From Candidatus Saccharimonadota bacterium (GTDB lineage Bacteria; Patescibacteriota; Saccharimonadia; Saccharimonadales; Saccharimonadaceae): a DNA stretch of 64,000 nucleotides. Below are positions 29,453 to 37,506 of this stretch, in pieces. Within the stretch, counting starts at the first letter, position 1; every line of letters begins with the position of its first letter. The notes under the pieces are model-generated. The model had not been told where the DNA came from and did no database searches. It saw nothing but the letters and a program-made list of their open reading frames with translations. Both the position numbers and the translations under genes were made by a program. Location of the stretch: assembly GCA_030445245.1 (NCBI GenBank), contig JAUCSD010000001.1:124001-188000 (forward strand). Reading direction: 5' to 3'.

Positions 29453-29509
29453 AGCCGGGCTGGTGGCCGCGTGTGAGTATCTACTCCTCGCGGTCGCCGC
29501 CCGGCTTTT
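29453..29509 (+). terminator. Terminator of the GC-rich membrane protein gene
   Basis: AGCCGGGC (29453-29460) pairs with GCCCGGCT (29499-29506), with an inner stem GGCCGCG/CGCGGTC, then TTTTCC. Confidence 0.75.
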
Positions 29510-29596
29510 CCATTTGTGCGATTATCTTTATTATTTGTTTAAAAAACTCAGATAAGTTGCTTGTAATTATGTTCAGTCCTTCTTATACTTAAGAAT

Positions 29597-30106
29597 ATGA
29601 CACGCCTACCGAATCCTGGCAGTGATAATGGTATATGGGGAGCGATACTCAATGACTTTCTTTCACAAACCCATAAAACGGACGGCACACTCAAGGACGA
29701 TATCATCACCGGTGCGGCAATTGCCGATGGCGCCGTCAGCGACGTTCATCTTGCTGCTGACGTTCAAACACAGCTCGACCAAATCGCCCTATTGCCTCTG
29801 TTGACCACCACCAGCCAGGCAAGTACTACCTATACGCTTGCACTTGCAGACGCTAATACCGTGGTCGAGACTACAAATACTAATCCCGTCACGGTAACCA
29901 TACCGCCGAACAGCTCTACGGCCTTTCCTGTAGGTACCACGATTGAGCTCTTCCAATATGGTACCGGTGCCCTGATCGTTGCTGCTGGCGTAGGAGTTAC
30001 GATTCGCTCCACGGATGGTCTACTCTCGGCTCGCACTCAATATTCGGCCTTGTCACTGCGCAAGCGGGGCACCAACGAATGGGTGCTCGCCGGGGACCTT
30101 GCATGA
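29597..30106 (+). CDS. Surface/tail-fibre-like protein with TRLPxPGSDNG start
   Basis: 169 aa. N-terminus TRLPNPGSDNGIWGAILNDFL...DGTLK is shared with the protein at 32360-32884. The rest is Thr/Val/Ala-rich and beta-type (LALADANTVVETT, VTVTIPPNSS, GTTIELFQYGTGALIV), as in phage fibre or appendage proteins. No signal peptide. It is coupled to the next gene through ATGA at 30103-30106. Likely an extracellular or virion-like adhesin part; export route unknown. Confidence 0.6.
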   Translation: MTRLPNPGSDNGIWGAILNDFLSQTHKTDGTLKDDIITGAAIADGAVSDVHLAADVQTQLDQIALLPLLTTTSQASTTYTLALADANTVVETTNTNPVTVTIPPNSSTAFPVGTTIELFQYGTGALIVAAGVGVTIRSTDGLLSARTQYSALSLRKRGTNEWVLAGDLA

Positions 30107-31641
30107 TAGGTTCGCATGCTGCACGCAGGACGGTTGTATCGCAATCGCGCCGGTCGCAGCTGGCGGCTAGCAAGCGCGCATCTCGTGGCAAAGTGGGTTA
30201 TATTGGTTCGCAGGCTATACTGACAGTGTTGCATAATAACGATTCGCTCCCGGTTGGATGGAACGCACACTGGGACACCGGCGCACTCATTGTTAATGGT
30301 AATAACGTCACAATCGACCATTACGAAATACACGGAGCGGTGGTATTTCAAGGTGACAATCCGACTATGACTCACTGCAAAGTGTTTAGTAACCCTGGTG
30401 ATTTTTTTGGTGTCACGGTAAGTGGTGCTGGTCACGGCGTTCTGAATATTAGTGACACGACAGTGGTCGGCAATGCCAGTAGTGGCGCGGCACAGGTAAA
30501 CGGCATATCTTCAGATTCGGGCTTGGTTGCCCGACGCTGTGATGTCTCGGGTACCGGTGACGGAATACATATGGTATCGCAAGCTAGTCCGGCTGACGCC
30601 ATAATATCTCAATGCTACGTACATGATCAGGCATTTGTAGATGAAGCTCAGCATTGTGACGGTATTCAGATTTTTAACAATCCCGGCGCTGCCAGCTTTT
30701 TCAAAATCGAGCACTGTTACATCGGCCTTACATTATCGACTATTGGTACACCTCTGAACTCGGCAATGACCTGCGGGACGCCAACGGCAGACACTACACC
30801 GCTAGCAGCGGCAACTATTGATAACAATTATTTTGAATCAGGCCTATTCCATCTCCGAGTAAATTTCCGTTTGCACAACACTACTATTACGAACAATGGC
30901 ACAGGCCCGCAGCTTAGCGGTGAATTTGGCACATGGGATATGGAGACGCCAGTTGCTGCCTGGACGAATAATAAGAACTCCAATGGTACTACCGCCGCCA
31001 ATCCGTTCCCGCTCACGCCACCAACGATAAAAGAATCGTTGCAAACCACCAATAGCAATACTACTGGCCAGACGCTTTCAACGACGACGGGTACTACTAC
31101 TGCCGGCGATACGCTGTTGATTGTATTTGCTACCGACAATAATACTGCCGCCGACCCAACCAGTACTGCTGGCATGCTGACGCAGATTGGTACTACCGTC
31201 GTTGATGGTAACAACAGCGGCGTTTTGCGGATGTACACGGTGCCAGTTACCACTAGTGGCAGCAAGGACATTGTCATACCAGCAGCTGGCGGATTTGACG
31301 TGTATGGCGCCGTTATGGTGATTGGCGGCCCGATTGAAGTTGAGGGCTTTGCCTCCATGAACTTTCCGTCATCCAACACGACTTTCGCTACGCCAGCTAC
31401 TTCATTCGCCGGTGGTAAGGATCTGCTAGTGGCTACAATGATTACGCAACAGGGTGCCATATTCGATCTGACGGGCTCAGGTCTCACGCAGCGGGCAAGC
31501 CCTAACGCGCCACCATTTAGTTCCATGGTGGTCGGCACAGCGGCGCTAAATGGGCCTGGCGTCACGCCAACCTATACATTTACTACAACTAACGCTGCAA
31601 AGCCTGGTATTGGGATATTTGGATTACAGCGCCTCGGATAG
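30103..31641 (+). CDS. Right-handed beta-helix surface protein
   Basis: 512 aa from ATG 30103, coupled to the gene before (ATGA). Basic N-terminus (HAARRTVVSQSRRSQLAASKR), then repeating short beta strands typical of pectate-lyase-like parallel beta-helices (VTIDHYEIHGAVVFQGDNPTM..., GISSDSGLVARRCDVSGTGDG, DGIQIFNN). The last about 200 residues form a Thr/Ser/Gly-rich beta-sandwich-like region (TTTAGDTLLIVFATDNN) resembling the protein at 31681-32358. Such folds bind or degrade polysaccharide. Substrate unknown; perhaps host-cell recognition. Confidence 0.65.
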   Translation: MIGSHAARRTVVSQSRRSQLAASKRASRGKVGYIGSQAILTVLHNNDSLPVGWNAHWDTGALIVNGNNVTIDHYEIHGAVVFQGDNPTMTHCKVFSNPGDFFGVTVSGAGHGVLNISDTTVVGNASSGAAQVNGISSDSGLVARRCDVSGTGDGIHMVSQASPADAIISQCYVHDQAFVDEAQHCDGIQIFNNPGAASFFKIEHCYIGLTLSTIGTPLNSAMTCGTPTADTTPLAAATIDNNYFESGLFHLRVNFRLHNTTITNNGTGPQLSGEFGTWDMETPVAAWTNNKNSNGTTAANPFPLTPPTIKESLQTTNSNTTGQTLSTTTGTTTAGDTLLIVFATDNNTAADPTSTAGMLTQIGTTVVDGNNSGVLRMYTVPVTTSGSKDIVIPAAGGFDVYGAVMVIGGPIEVEGFASMNFPSSNTTFATPATSFAGGKDLLVATMITQQGAIFDLTGSGLTQRASPNAPPFSSMVVGTAALNGPGVTPTYTFTTTNAAKPGIGIFGLQRLG

Positions 31642-31680
31642 GATGCTGATCAGTAGTATTTCCAGAAATTTTACTATACC

Positions 31681-32358
31681 CTACTCAAAAAAAGTCATGA
31701 ATGCGCCTGGTGATGGTAAAACCTGCGCTTGCAGTTCGATACCCGTCATTACCCACGCCTGAGTGCTAGGAGTAGACATACCGATTGTTTGACTCCCGGC
31801 GACCGCGGCGTTTTGATATGCGTAATAGTGCACACTACTCACGCTAGTATGGCCATCTGCTATGCCATCTTCCGTCGCACCCGATACGTAGACGCGACCG
31901 GTTGGATCGCGGCTATTCTCATCCATGCTCGCCCAAGTGACGATTGAATTGGCAGCCGTTGTCGTAACGGTAGCGGATGGAGCTCCGCTACCGTTACCAG
32001 GACTGCTAGTAGCTGGTGTGCCGGCAAGTTGAACACCCGTCCAGCGCTCAACAACCATCGAGTGATAACAGTTACCGGCGGGTGCAGAAAGTGTAACGAC
32101 CATTGAACCGGGTAGTCCTAATACGACAGATGTAAAAATAGTTGCATACCCATTGAAACCGCCTGGAGCGACGATCGATCGTCGCGTGTATGTCTGCCCT
32201 CCCCCGCTCGGCGTACCAGCGGGCGTACCCGTATCCCAGGTGACTGCCTTTATCACGAGTACTTCACCAGTAGCGGGCGTAAAAGATGGTGTGCTTAGCG
32301 TACTGGTGTCTCCAGCAACAGAAGATTGTAGGAAGTAGCTCGTCACGAGTGTGGGCAT
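31681..32358 (-). CDS. Beta-sandwich surface protein
   Basis: 225 aa, Thr/Ser/Gly-rich. Pattern TLSTPSFTPATGEVLVIKAVTWD, then VVLGLPGSMVVTLSAP and SMVVERWTGVQLAGTP resembles the C-terminal domain of the beta-helix protein on the other strand. It starts 1 nt after the stop of the gene at 32360-32884, so the two form a unit. No signal peptide or membrane anchor visible. Confidence 0.6.
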   Translation of the reverse strand: MPTLVTSYFLQSSVAGDTSTLSTPSFTPATGEVLVIKAVTWDTGTPAGTPSGGGQTYTRRSIVAPGGFNGYATIFTSVVLGLPGSMVVTLSAPAGNCYHSMVVERWTGVQLAGTPATSSPGNGSGAPSATVTTTAANSIVTWASMDENSRDPTGRVYVSGATEDGIADGHTSVSSVHYYAYQNAAVAGSQTIGMSTPSTQAWVMTGIELQAQVLPSPGAFMTFFE

Positions 32359-32359
32359 G

Positions 32360-32884
32360 CTAGTAACCTTTGGTAAATGCGATTACGTACCACTTACCTG
32401 TGGTGGCATTGTACACGGCGCCCAAGAAATCTCGTTTATTAACAGCGGTAGTTAGTGTGATTGAAGTAATGTCCGTGCCAAGAGTAAAATTAGATCCAAG
32501 TGTGATAGTGCGTGATCCCGTTACATCTTGGATGAGTTCCCATATGACCTTTTGGCCATCAATAGGATTGGTAGGATTGCCTAATGTGCGGTTTCCACCC
32601 AAGGTAACTCGAAAAAGATTGCCGAGACTTGCATCGGTTGCAATGGTTGGAGCATCGGTAAGCGCAACGGGCGCTACTGCGAGTGGTAAATTCGTTGCCG
32701 GTACTTTGCTGCTAGCATTGAGTGGCGCATAGCCATTGGCAGCACCCTTGTTAGATGCGAGTTCCATGGTGCCATCGGTACGTATCTTTAATGTACCGTT
32801 GACATCATGCTCAATCAGCAGGTAATCATTAAGGAGATTACCCCATGCACCATTGTCAGAACCAGGAGTAGGTAGACGTGTCAT
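32360..32884 (-). CDS. Surface/tail-fibre-like protein, TRLPxPGSDNG paralogue
   Basis: 174 aa. Starts MTRLPTPGSDNGAWGNLLND and continues with DGTLKIRTDGTMELASNKG, then a beta-rich C-terminal part (FRVTLGGNRTLGNPTN, SRTITLGSNFTLGTD). N-terminal motif identical in plan to the 29597 protein. With its partner it mirrors the plus-strand pair, so the two pairs converge at 31.65 kb. Function inferred only as appendage-like. Confidence 0.6.
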   Translation of the reverse strand: MTRLPTPGSDNGAWGNLLNDYLLIEHDVNGTLKIRTDGTMELASNKGAANGYAPLNASSKVPATNLPLAVAPVALTDAPTIATDASLGNLFRVTLGGNRTLGNPTNPIDGQKVIWELIQDVTGSRTITLGSNFTLGTDITSITLTTAVNKRDFLGAVYNATTGKWYVIAFTKGY

Positions 32885-33021
32885 AAATCTTCTTTTTTAT
32901 TTCAAATTGACTAATTTATTATAATCCAATTGTAACATAACCGGAATGCTATTGTATTGCAAATTGATGATAATTTTACAGTATGAGAACCGTTAGCGTT
33001 GTTTATGCTATAGTGTTTTTT

Positions 33022-33894
33022 ATGAACTCTTTTGGAACAAACTCAAATTTTAGCCATGAGCTTAACTCAGAAATGATTATGGGCTCACTTGCAACCGTGC
33101 GTGAAGTATTTCGTGGGTTCCGTTCAACTATTCTCGAGCGTGCCGGAAATACCGAGTATATTAGCAAGCAAGGAGACGGCTCACCTGTCACGGATAGTGA
33201 CATGGAGATTGAGGTTGCTTTGCAAGCCGAAATGAAACGCTTGTATCCCGGGATGGCTGTCTTTGGTGAGGAAACAGGATATGGAGATAATATGCCTGAT
33301 ACCTATTGGCTCATTGATCCCATCGATGGCACAAAGGCCTTCATTGAAGGCATCCCTAGCTTTACGTGTATGGCGGTGCTCATCCAAAACGGCGAGGCGG
33401 CGGCGAGCGAGATTTACAACCCGACTCTTGATGTTGGATATAGTGCGCAAAGAGGTAAAGGCGCCTATAAAACGTCGTATATTGATAGTGTCGAGCGTAC
33501 TGAAAAAATTGATCTTACAGACGCTACAGAAATGCCCATGCCTTCTATTGCCTACTGCAAGAAACAGTTCACGGAGGAGCTTAGCAACATACTACAGCCA
33601 CAAGGCGTGCTCTGTGAGGAAGCGCCTACCGGTGGCGGCTTTGGTTTCACAACCGTACTTGATGGCATTGCAGCCGCTCGATTTAATCTGCACCCTGGTG
33701 GATATACGCATGACTATGCGCCGGGTGCCCTTCTCGTTCGTGAAGCGGGAGGCGTTTTATGGCCAATTCGAGATGATCCAAACAGATCATTTGAAGCACG
33801 TAGCTTCATCGCTGCTCACCCAAAATTAGAATTCACCGAAGCCGATCTTGAGAAGATTCGTAGTTGGGAAAAACCGCTACAAGAAACGAAGTAA
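33022..33894 (+). CDS. Inositol monophosphatase-family phosphatase
   Basis: 290 aa from ATG 33022; the frame is open further left but TATAGT ends 6 nt before this ATG, suggesting a leaderless start. Metal site motifs: DGSPVTDSD, GEET (Glu), DPIDGTKAFI, and HDYAPGALLVREAGG near the C-terminus. Family members dephosphorylate inositol phosphates, sugar phosphates or PAP (CysQ, HisN-like). The exact substrate is not decidable here. Confidence 0.85.
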   Translation: MNSFGTNSNFSHELNSEMIMGSLATVREVFRGFRSTILERAGNTEYISKQGDGSPVTDSDMEIEVALQAEMKRLYPGMAVFGEETGYGDNMPDTYWLIDPIDGTKAFIEGIPSFTCMAVLIQNGEAAASEIYNPTLDVGYSAQRGKGAYKTSYIDSVERTEKIDLTDATEMPMPSIAYCKKQFTEELSNILQPQGVLCEEAPTGGGFGFTTVLDGIAAARFNLHPGGYTHDYAPGALLVREAGGVLWPIRDDPNRSFEARSFIAAHPKLEFTEADLEKIRSWEKPLQETK

Positions 33895-33897
33895 GAC

Positions 33898-34503
33898 TTA
33901 CTCGAGCTCTTTAAGCGCGTTCATGATGGTTGATGTAGAGACGGATATATCATCCTGACCGTTAACTGTTACCGTAGTATAACCCTCGTCTGAAAAGCTT
34001 CTATATTGGCCGATGAATCGCTCAAAAGCATCTTCTGGCACATCATGTCCACCTTGCGCGGCTCTCTGCGCGATTCTCTGTTTGGCTATGCCACCATCAA
34101 TCTCAACCTCTACGACGAGTGTTGGCAGCTGTCTGTCATGTTCTGTGGCATAGCTCTGTAGGTTGATGACCGTTTTGTTAAAACCATCTAAATCGATGAA
34201 ACCTTGGTTCCAAATTATTGTTTTGTTATTGATAATAGCCTTATGCGCGTTTGACCGTAAGAATCGATAAGGATGTAATTTGACGTTAACGTCATCTCGA
34301 GTGAGTGCTTCTGAAAGTGCTTTGTACTCCTCACTTGTCTGGTCTATCGAGTCGGGATCAAGAACAACGACTTGCTCTTCGCCAATCGTTTCACGAAGCT
34401 GAGTTGCTATGTATGACTTACCACTACCAGGCACGCCTCTGACCATAATGAGAGTGGGATGAATTGCTCGCGAGGTAATATCAGCTTCTGTATTCATAAG
34501 CAT
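33898..34503 (-). CDS. P-loop kinase / AAA-like ATPase
   Basis: 201 aa from ATG 34503 (a TTG 28 codons earlier is less likely). Walker A RGVPGSGKSY near residue 20-28, then VVVLDPDSIDQ and IIWNQGFIDLDGF, a plan like zeta-toxin/polynucleotide-kinase type small-molecule or nucleic-acid kinases. No antitoxin-like partner is adjacent. Convergent with the IMPase gene, 3 nt apart at the stops. Confidence 0.65.
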   Translation of the reverse strand: MLMNTEADITSRAIHPTLIMVRGVPGSGKSYIATQLRETIGEEQVVVLDPDSIDQTSEEYKALSEALTRDDVNVKLHPYRFLRSNAHKAIINNKTIIWNQGFIDLDGFNKTVINLQSYATEHDRQLPTLVVEVEIDGGIAKQRIAQRAAQGGHDVPEDAFERFIGQYRSFSDEGYTTVTVNGQDDISVSTSTIMNALKELE

Positions 34504-34603
34504 ATCGTAATATATTCTTGAATCAAAAGCTATAGGATGGCTTTTACTCTGGGTGATATGGTAAAGTAATTTAAGATCAATTTGCAATATAAAAAGGAAT
34601 TAT

Positions 34604-35632
34604 ATGCTCACACTCGAACAATTTACGCATGAAGCGATAACTATCTTCTCATTAAGTTTTCTTACTTTTTGCGTTGCCATGTTGCTTACTCCAATCTATA
34701 CATTTTTTGCCTACCGTTATAAATTTTGGAAGCAGAAACGAGTTACTTCTACTACAGGTGAGGCGCTGAGTGTCGTCGCATCACAGAGTACCCGTACGCG
34801 TAACGTACCTACTATGGCTGGACTCATTGTGCTTGTTGCCGTTACTGCTGTTACGCTTGTATTCAATCTTGATCGTGAACAAACATGGTTGCCACTCGCG
34901 GCGCTACTCGGAGGCGGTTTGGTCGGTCTTATTGACGATATTATTAACGTACGAGGCAATGGTCAGGGTGTTGCGGGTCTACGAGCTCCTATAAAGTTTG
35001 CCATGATTACGGCTGTTGCCGCTCTTGGTGCCTGGTTCTTTTACTATAAGCTTGGCTATACAACGATTCACATTCCCTTCTTCTCTGGAGACCTAGTACT
35101 TGGCTGGTGGTTAATACCAATCTTCACACTTGTCGTTGTTAGTACGGGTAACGCTGTCAATATTAGTGACGGACTTGATGGACTCTCTGGTGGGTTATTG
35201 ATGAGCGCTTTCGGTGCCTTTGGCGTCATCGCCGTTATGCAGGAAAACTATGGCATTGCCGCATTCTGTCTGACGATTGTTGGCGGGTTACTTGCGTATC
35301 TTTGGTTTAACATTGCACCAGCACGTTTCTTCATGGGTGACGTAGGGTCATTCGCGCTTGGGACGGCTCTCGGCGTCGTAGCTATGCTAACAGACACTCT
35401 CTTCTTGCTACCGATCATCGGCCTCGTTTTTGTGCTTGAAGCAGGATCCAGCTTGTTGCAGATACTTTCTAAAAAAATATTCCATCGAAAAATATTCATT
35501 GCTGCACCGCTGCACCATCATCTGCAGGCGCTTGAATGGCCAAAGACAAAAGTGACGATGCGCTTCTGGGTCATCGGCCAAGTATGTGCTGCTATGGGTG
35601 TTATCTTAGCACTTATTGGTGGACATATTTAG
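34604..35632 (+). CDS. mraY: MraY-family phospho-MurNAc-pentapeptide transferase
   Basis: 342 aa, AAAAGGAAT before ATG, about ten membrane helices. Signature stretches: LVGLIDDI (DD motif), NAVNISDGLDGLSGG, RFFMGDVGSFALG and the PLHHHLQALEW motif of MraY. It transfers phospho-MurNAc-pentapeptide to undecaprenyl phosphate to make lipid I. The HHH motif favours MraY over WecA/TagO. It is not in a dcw-type cluster here. Confidence 0.88.
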   Translation: MLTLEQFTHEAITIFSLSFLTFCVAMLLTPIYTFFAYRYKFWKQKRVTSTTGEALSVVASQSTRTRNVPTMAGLIVLVAVTAVTLVFNLDREQTWLPLAALLGGGLVGLIDDIINVRGNGQGVAGLRAPIKFAMITAVAALGAWFFYYKLGYTTIHIPFFSGDLVLGWWLIPIFTLVVVSTGNAVNISDGLDGLSGGLLMSAFGAFGVIAVMQENYGIAAFCLTIVGGLLAYLWFNIAPARFFMGDVGSFALGTALGVVAMLTDTLFLLPIIGLVFVLEAGSSLLQILSKKIFHRKIFIAAPLHHHLQALEWPKTKVTMRFWVIGQVCAAMGVILALIGGHI

Positions 35633-35656
35633 TCAGTATCTGACACCTTAAGTCGC

Positions 35657-35707
35657 CGACAAGACAAAGAAAGCCTCTAGTGTATAGAGGCTTTCTTTGT
35701 CTTGTCG
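35657..35707 (+). terminator. 23-bp perfect terminator hairpin after mraY
   Basis: 35657-35679 pairs perfectly with 35685-35707 (CGACAAG...CTTGTCG ends), loop 5 nt. One of the longest hairpins in the window. Confidence 0.8.
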
Positions 35708-35816
35708 TTCTTCCATATTTTATTCACCATAATGTGAATTTTTTCACATTATACGCATACGCGATGTAGTAAAATCGATACTGTTGCGTATATATAAAAA
35801 AAGGGGGGAAATTACG

Positions 35817-36452
35817 GTGACGATCGCATCTTTATTGGCGTTTATTGGTATTGGATTAGGAGGTGCCGGGACACTTATTTATGGAGCACATACCTGGCAG
35901 CGCAAGAATAAGCCACGTGTTGCTTCATGGCTTGCTTGGGCGGTTACAAATACTGTTTTTGCTTGGCTCGCCTACTCGCATGAGGCATACTGGGCTGCTG
36001 CATTTAGTGCGTCGGCGGCGACTCTAAACTACAGTGTTCTTATCATCTGTGTAGTGAGAAGAAGAGGCAGCTTCCAGGGTATAGATGCGGTTTGTCTTGC
36101 GGCTGTTGCCGTCTGCTTGCTCCTGGTTACTACATCCGCTAATGATCTGACCCTTGCTTGGGTGAGCGTTGTCGCTAATCTAATTGCTACGGCTCCTACC
36201 TTCCATAATGCCTGGCGTCATGCTCGGCGTGAAACATGGCACTTATTTGGAGCCAATGCGCTCGCTAATTTATTAGGTGTACTGTGCGCTGGAGGCTTTG
36301 ATGACTTTGCTAAGATTGCTGGCCCATTAGTCGGCATGAGCGCAAATATAGCACTCACCTCAATTATTCTTTGGCGACGCTGGGAAATTCAATACCATAC
36401 GATCTCCGCTACTGCCGCTCTTCATATTGCTAATACTGTTTCGGAAATGTAG
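35817..36452 (+). CDS. Polytopic membrane protein, unknown
   Basis: 211 aa from GTG 35817, chosen because GGGGGG lies 8 nt upstream. About seven hydrophobic helices (ASLLAFIGIGLGGAGTLIY, ASWLAWAVTNTVFAWLAY, AAAFSASAATLNYSVLIICV and others) with W-rich loops. The pattern recalls PQ-loop-like transporters but no clear PQ motif is present. No family assigned. Confidence 0.65.
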   Translation: MTIASLLAFIGIGLGGAGTLIYGAHTWQRKNKPRVASWLAWAVTNTVFAWLAYSHEAYWAAAFSASAATLNYSVLIICVVRRRGSFQGIDAVCLAAVAVCLLLVTTSANDLTLAWVSVVANLIATAPTFHNAWRHARRETWHLFGANALANLLGVLCAGGFDDFAKIAGPLVGMSANIALTSIILWRRWEIQYHTISATAALHIANTVSEM

Positions 36453-36562
36453 TTCATGAGGCCTTTTGCCTCATGCGATTCTACCCATATCATGATTCGG
36501 CTGTTAATTTTGTTATGATAGGTATACGACTAATTGGATATTTTCCAGTAAAGGAGCCGAAT

Positions 36563-37087
36563 ATGGGACATATTTTTGAATTTATGAGACGAATGGCTGA
36601 GGGGAAGCCTGTTTTTGAAGACGCCGATGCACATGATGAGCTTAAAAAGCAGGAGGATCAGTCTATTCCCTCTGATCCCGTTGCACAGCAGCCAGAGTCA
36701 CTTATCCGCAAAAACGAGGATCAGACATTTCCGGTTGTTGAGATTAAGCATGTTACTACCCATCTCGATGGTGATAATATACAAATATATTGTCATTTTA
36801 AAAATACTTGGGAACAGGAAGTGATGCTCGACAAGATCCGTTTGCTTGATACGACACGCGAACTCGATACCTTCTTGCGAGGTGGTGAGGATCGAGAATT
36901 CTTAGTCTACAAAGGACCAAAACTTCGACATGAGTATCACGAGGCGCAGCTTGATTACAAGACAGTTAAAGAGGGCGACTATTTTCGTGCAGTGTATGAC
37001 GTGACATTTACCTATAATTCAATGGATAAATCGTATACCGTCAATGAAATGGAGCTGCACTTACCTATCCGTGATATTTATGAGTAG
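36563..37087 (+). CDS. Soluble protein of unknown function, 174 aa
   Basis: ATG 36563 with AAAGGAG 6 nt upstream. N-terminal helix MGHIFEFMRRMAEGKP, an acidic, glutamine-rich linker, then a beta-rich domain (VVEIKHVTTHLDGDNIQIYCHFKN, EYHEAQLDYKTVKEGDYFRAVYDVTFTYN). Looks like a small beta-sandwich adaptor. No enzyme motif. Confidence 0.7.
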   Translation: MGHIFEFMRRMAEGKPVFEDADAHDELKKQEDQSIPSDPVAQQPESLIRKNEDQTFPVVEIKHVTTHLDGDNIQIYCHFKNTWEQEVMLDKIRLLDTTRELDTFLRGGEDREFLVYKGPKLRHEYHEAQLDYKTVKEGDYFRAVYDVTFTYNSMDKSYTVNEMELHLPIRDIYE

Positions 37088-37099
37088 ACTCTCTATCTT

Positions 37100-37501
37100 C
37101 TAAGCAGTAGGCTTTGCCGGCGGAAGGTTATTAATCCTATCGATGACCGCGAGAAGCTTCTTTGGGGTGATCTCAGCTTTAATAAGATATGCATCTGCAT
37201 TGTGTTGCATGGCGGCACGTGACTCATCGTCTTGGTCGAAGTTGGTCATAACGACAACGCGTGTTTGAGGAATAAGATCTTTATCACCGCCCCGAAGCGC
37301 TGCAAGTATTTCTGTACCGCGACGCTCCGGTAGCATGATATCTAGAAGAATTAAATCGTAGGGCTTGTTGCGTGCAGCCACAAGGCCATCATTGCCATCT
37401 ACCATCCAGTCGACGTCGTAACCTGCTTTTTTGAGACTGCGGACGTACATTTCGCCAATAAAGCGATCGTCTTCAATACATAAAATCGTCTTAATCGCCA
37501 T
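37100..37501 (-). CDS. Single-domain response regulator
   Basis: 133 aa receiver domain only: E10-D11-D12, phospho-acceptor D54 (LLDIMLPE), VVMTNFDQDD with the switch Thr, and YLIKAE with the conserved Lys. No output domain (CheY/Spo0F-like). It follows the histidine kinase gene by 5 nt and must be its partner. Confidence 0.88.
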   Translation of the reverse strand: MAIKTILCIEDDRFIGEMYVRSLKKAGYDVDWMVDGNDGLVAARNKPYDLILLDIMLPERRGTEILAALRGGDKDLIPQTRVVVMTNFDQDDESRAAMQHNADAYLIKAEITPKKLLAVIDRINNLPPAKPTA

Positions 37502-37506
37502 AATTA

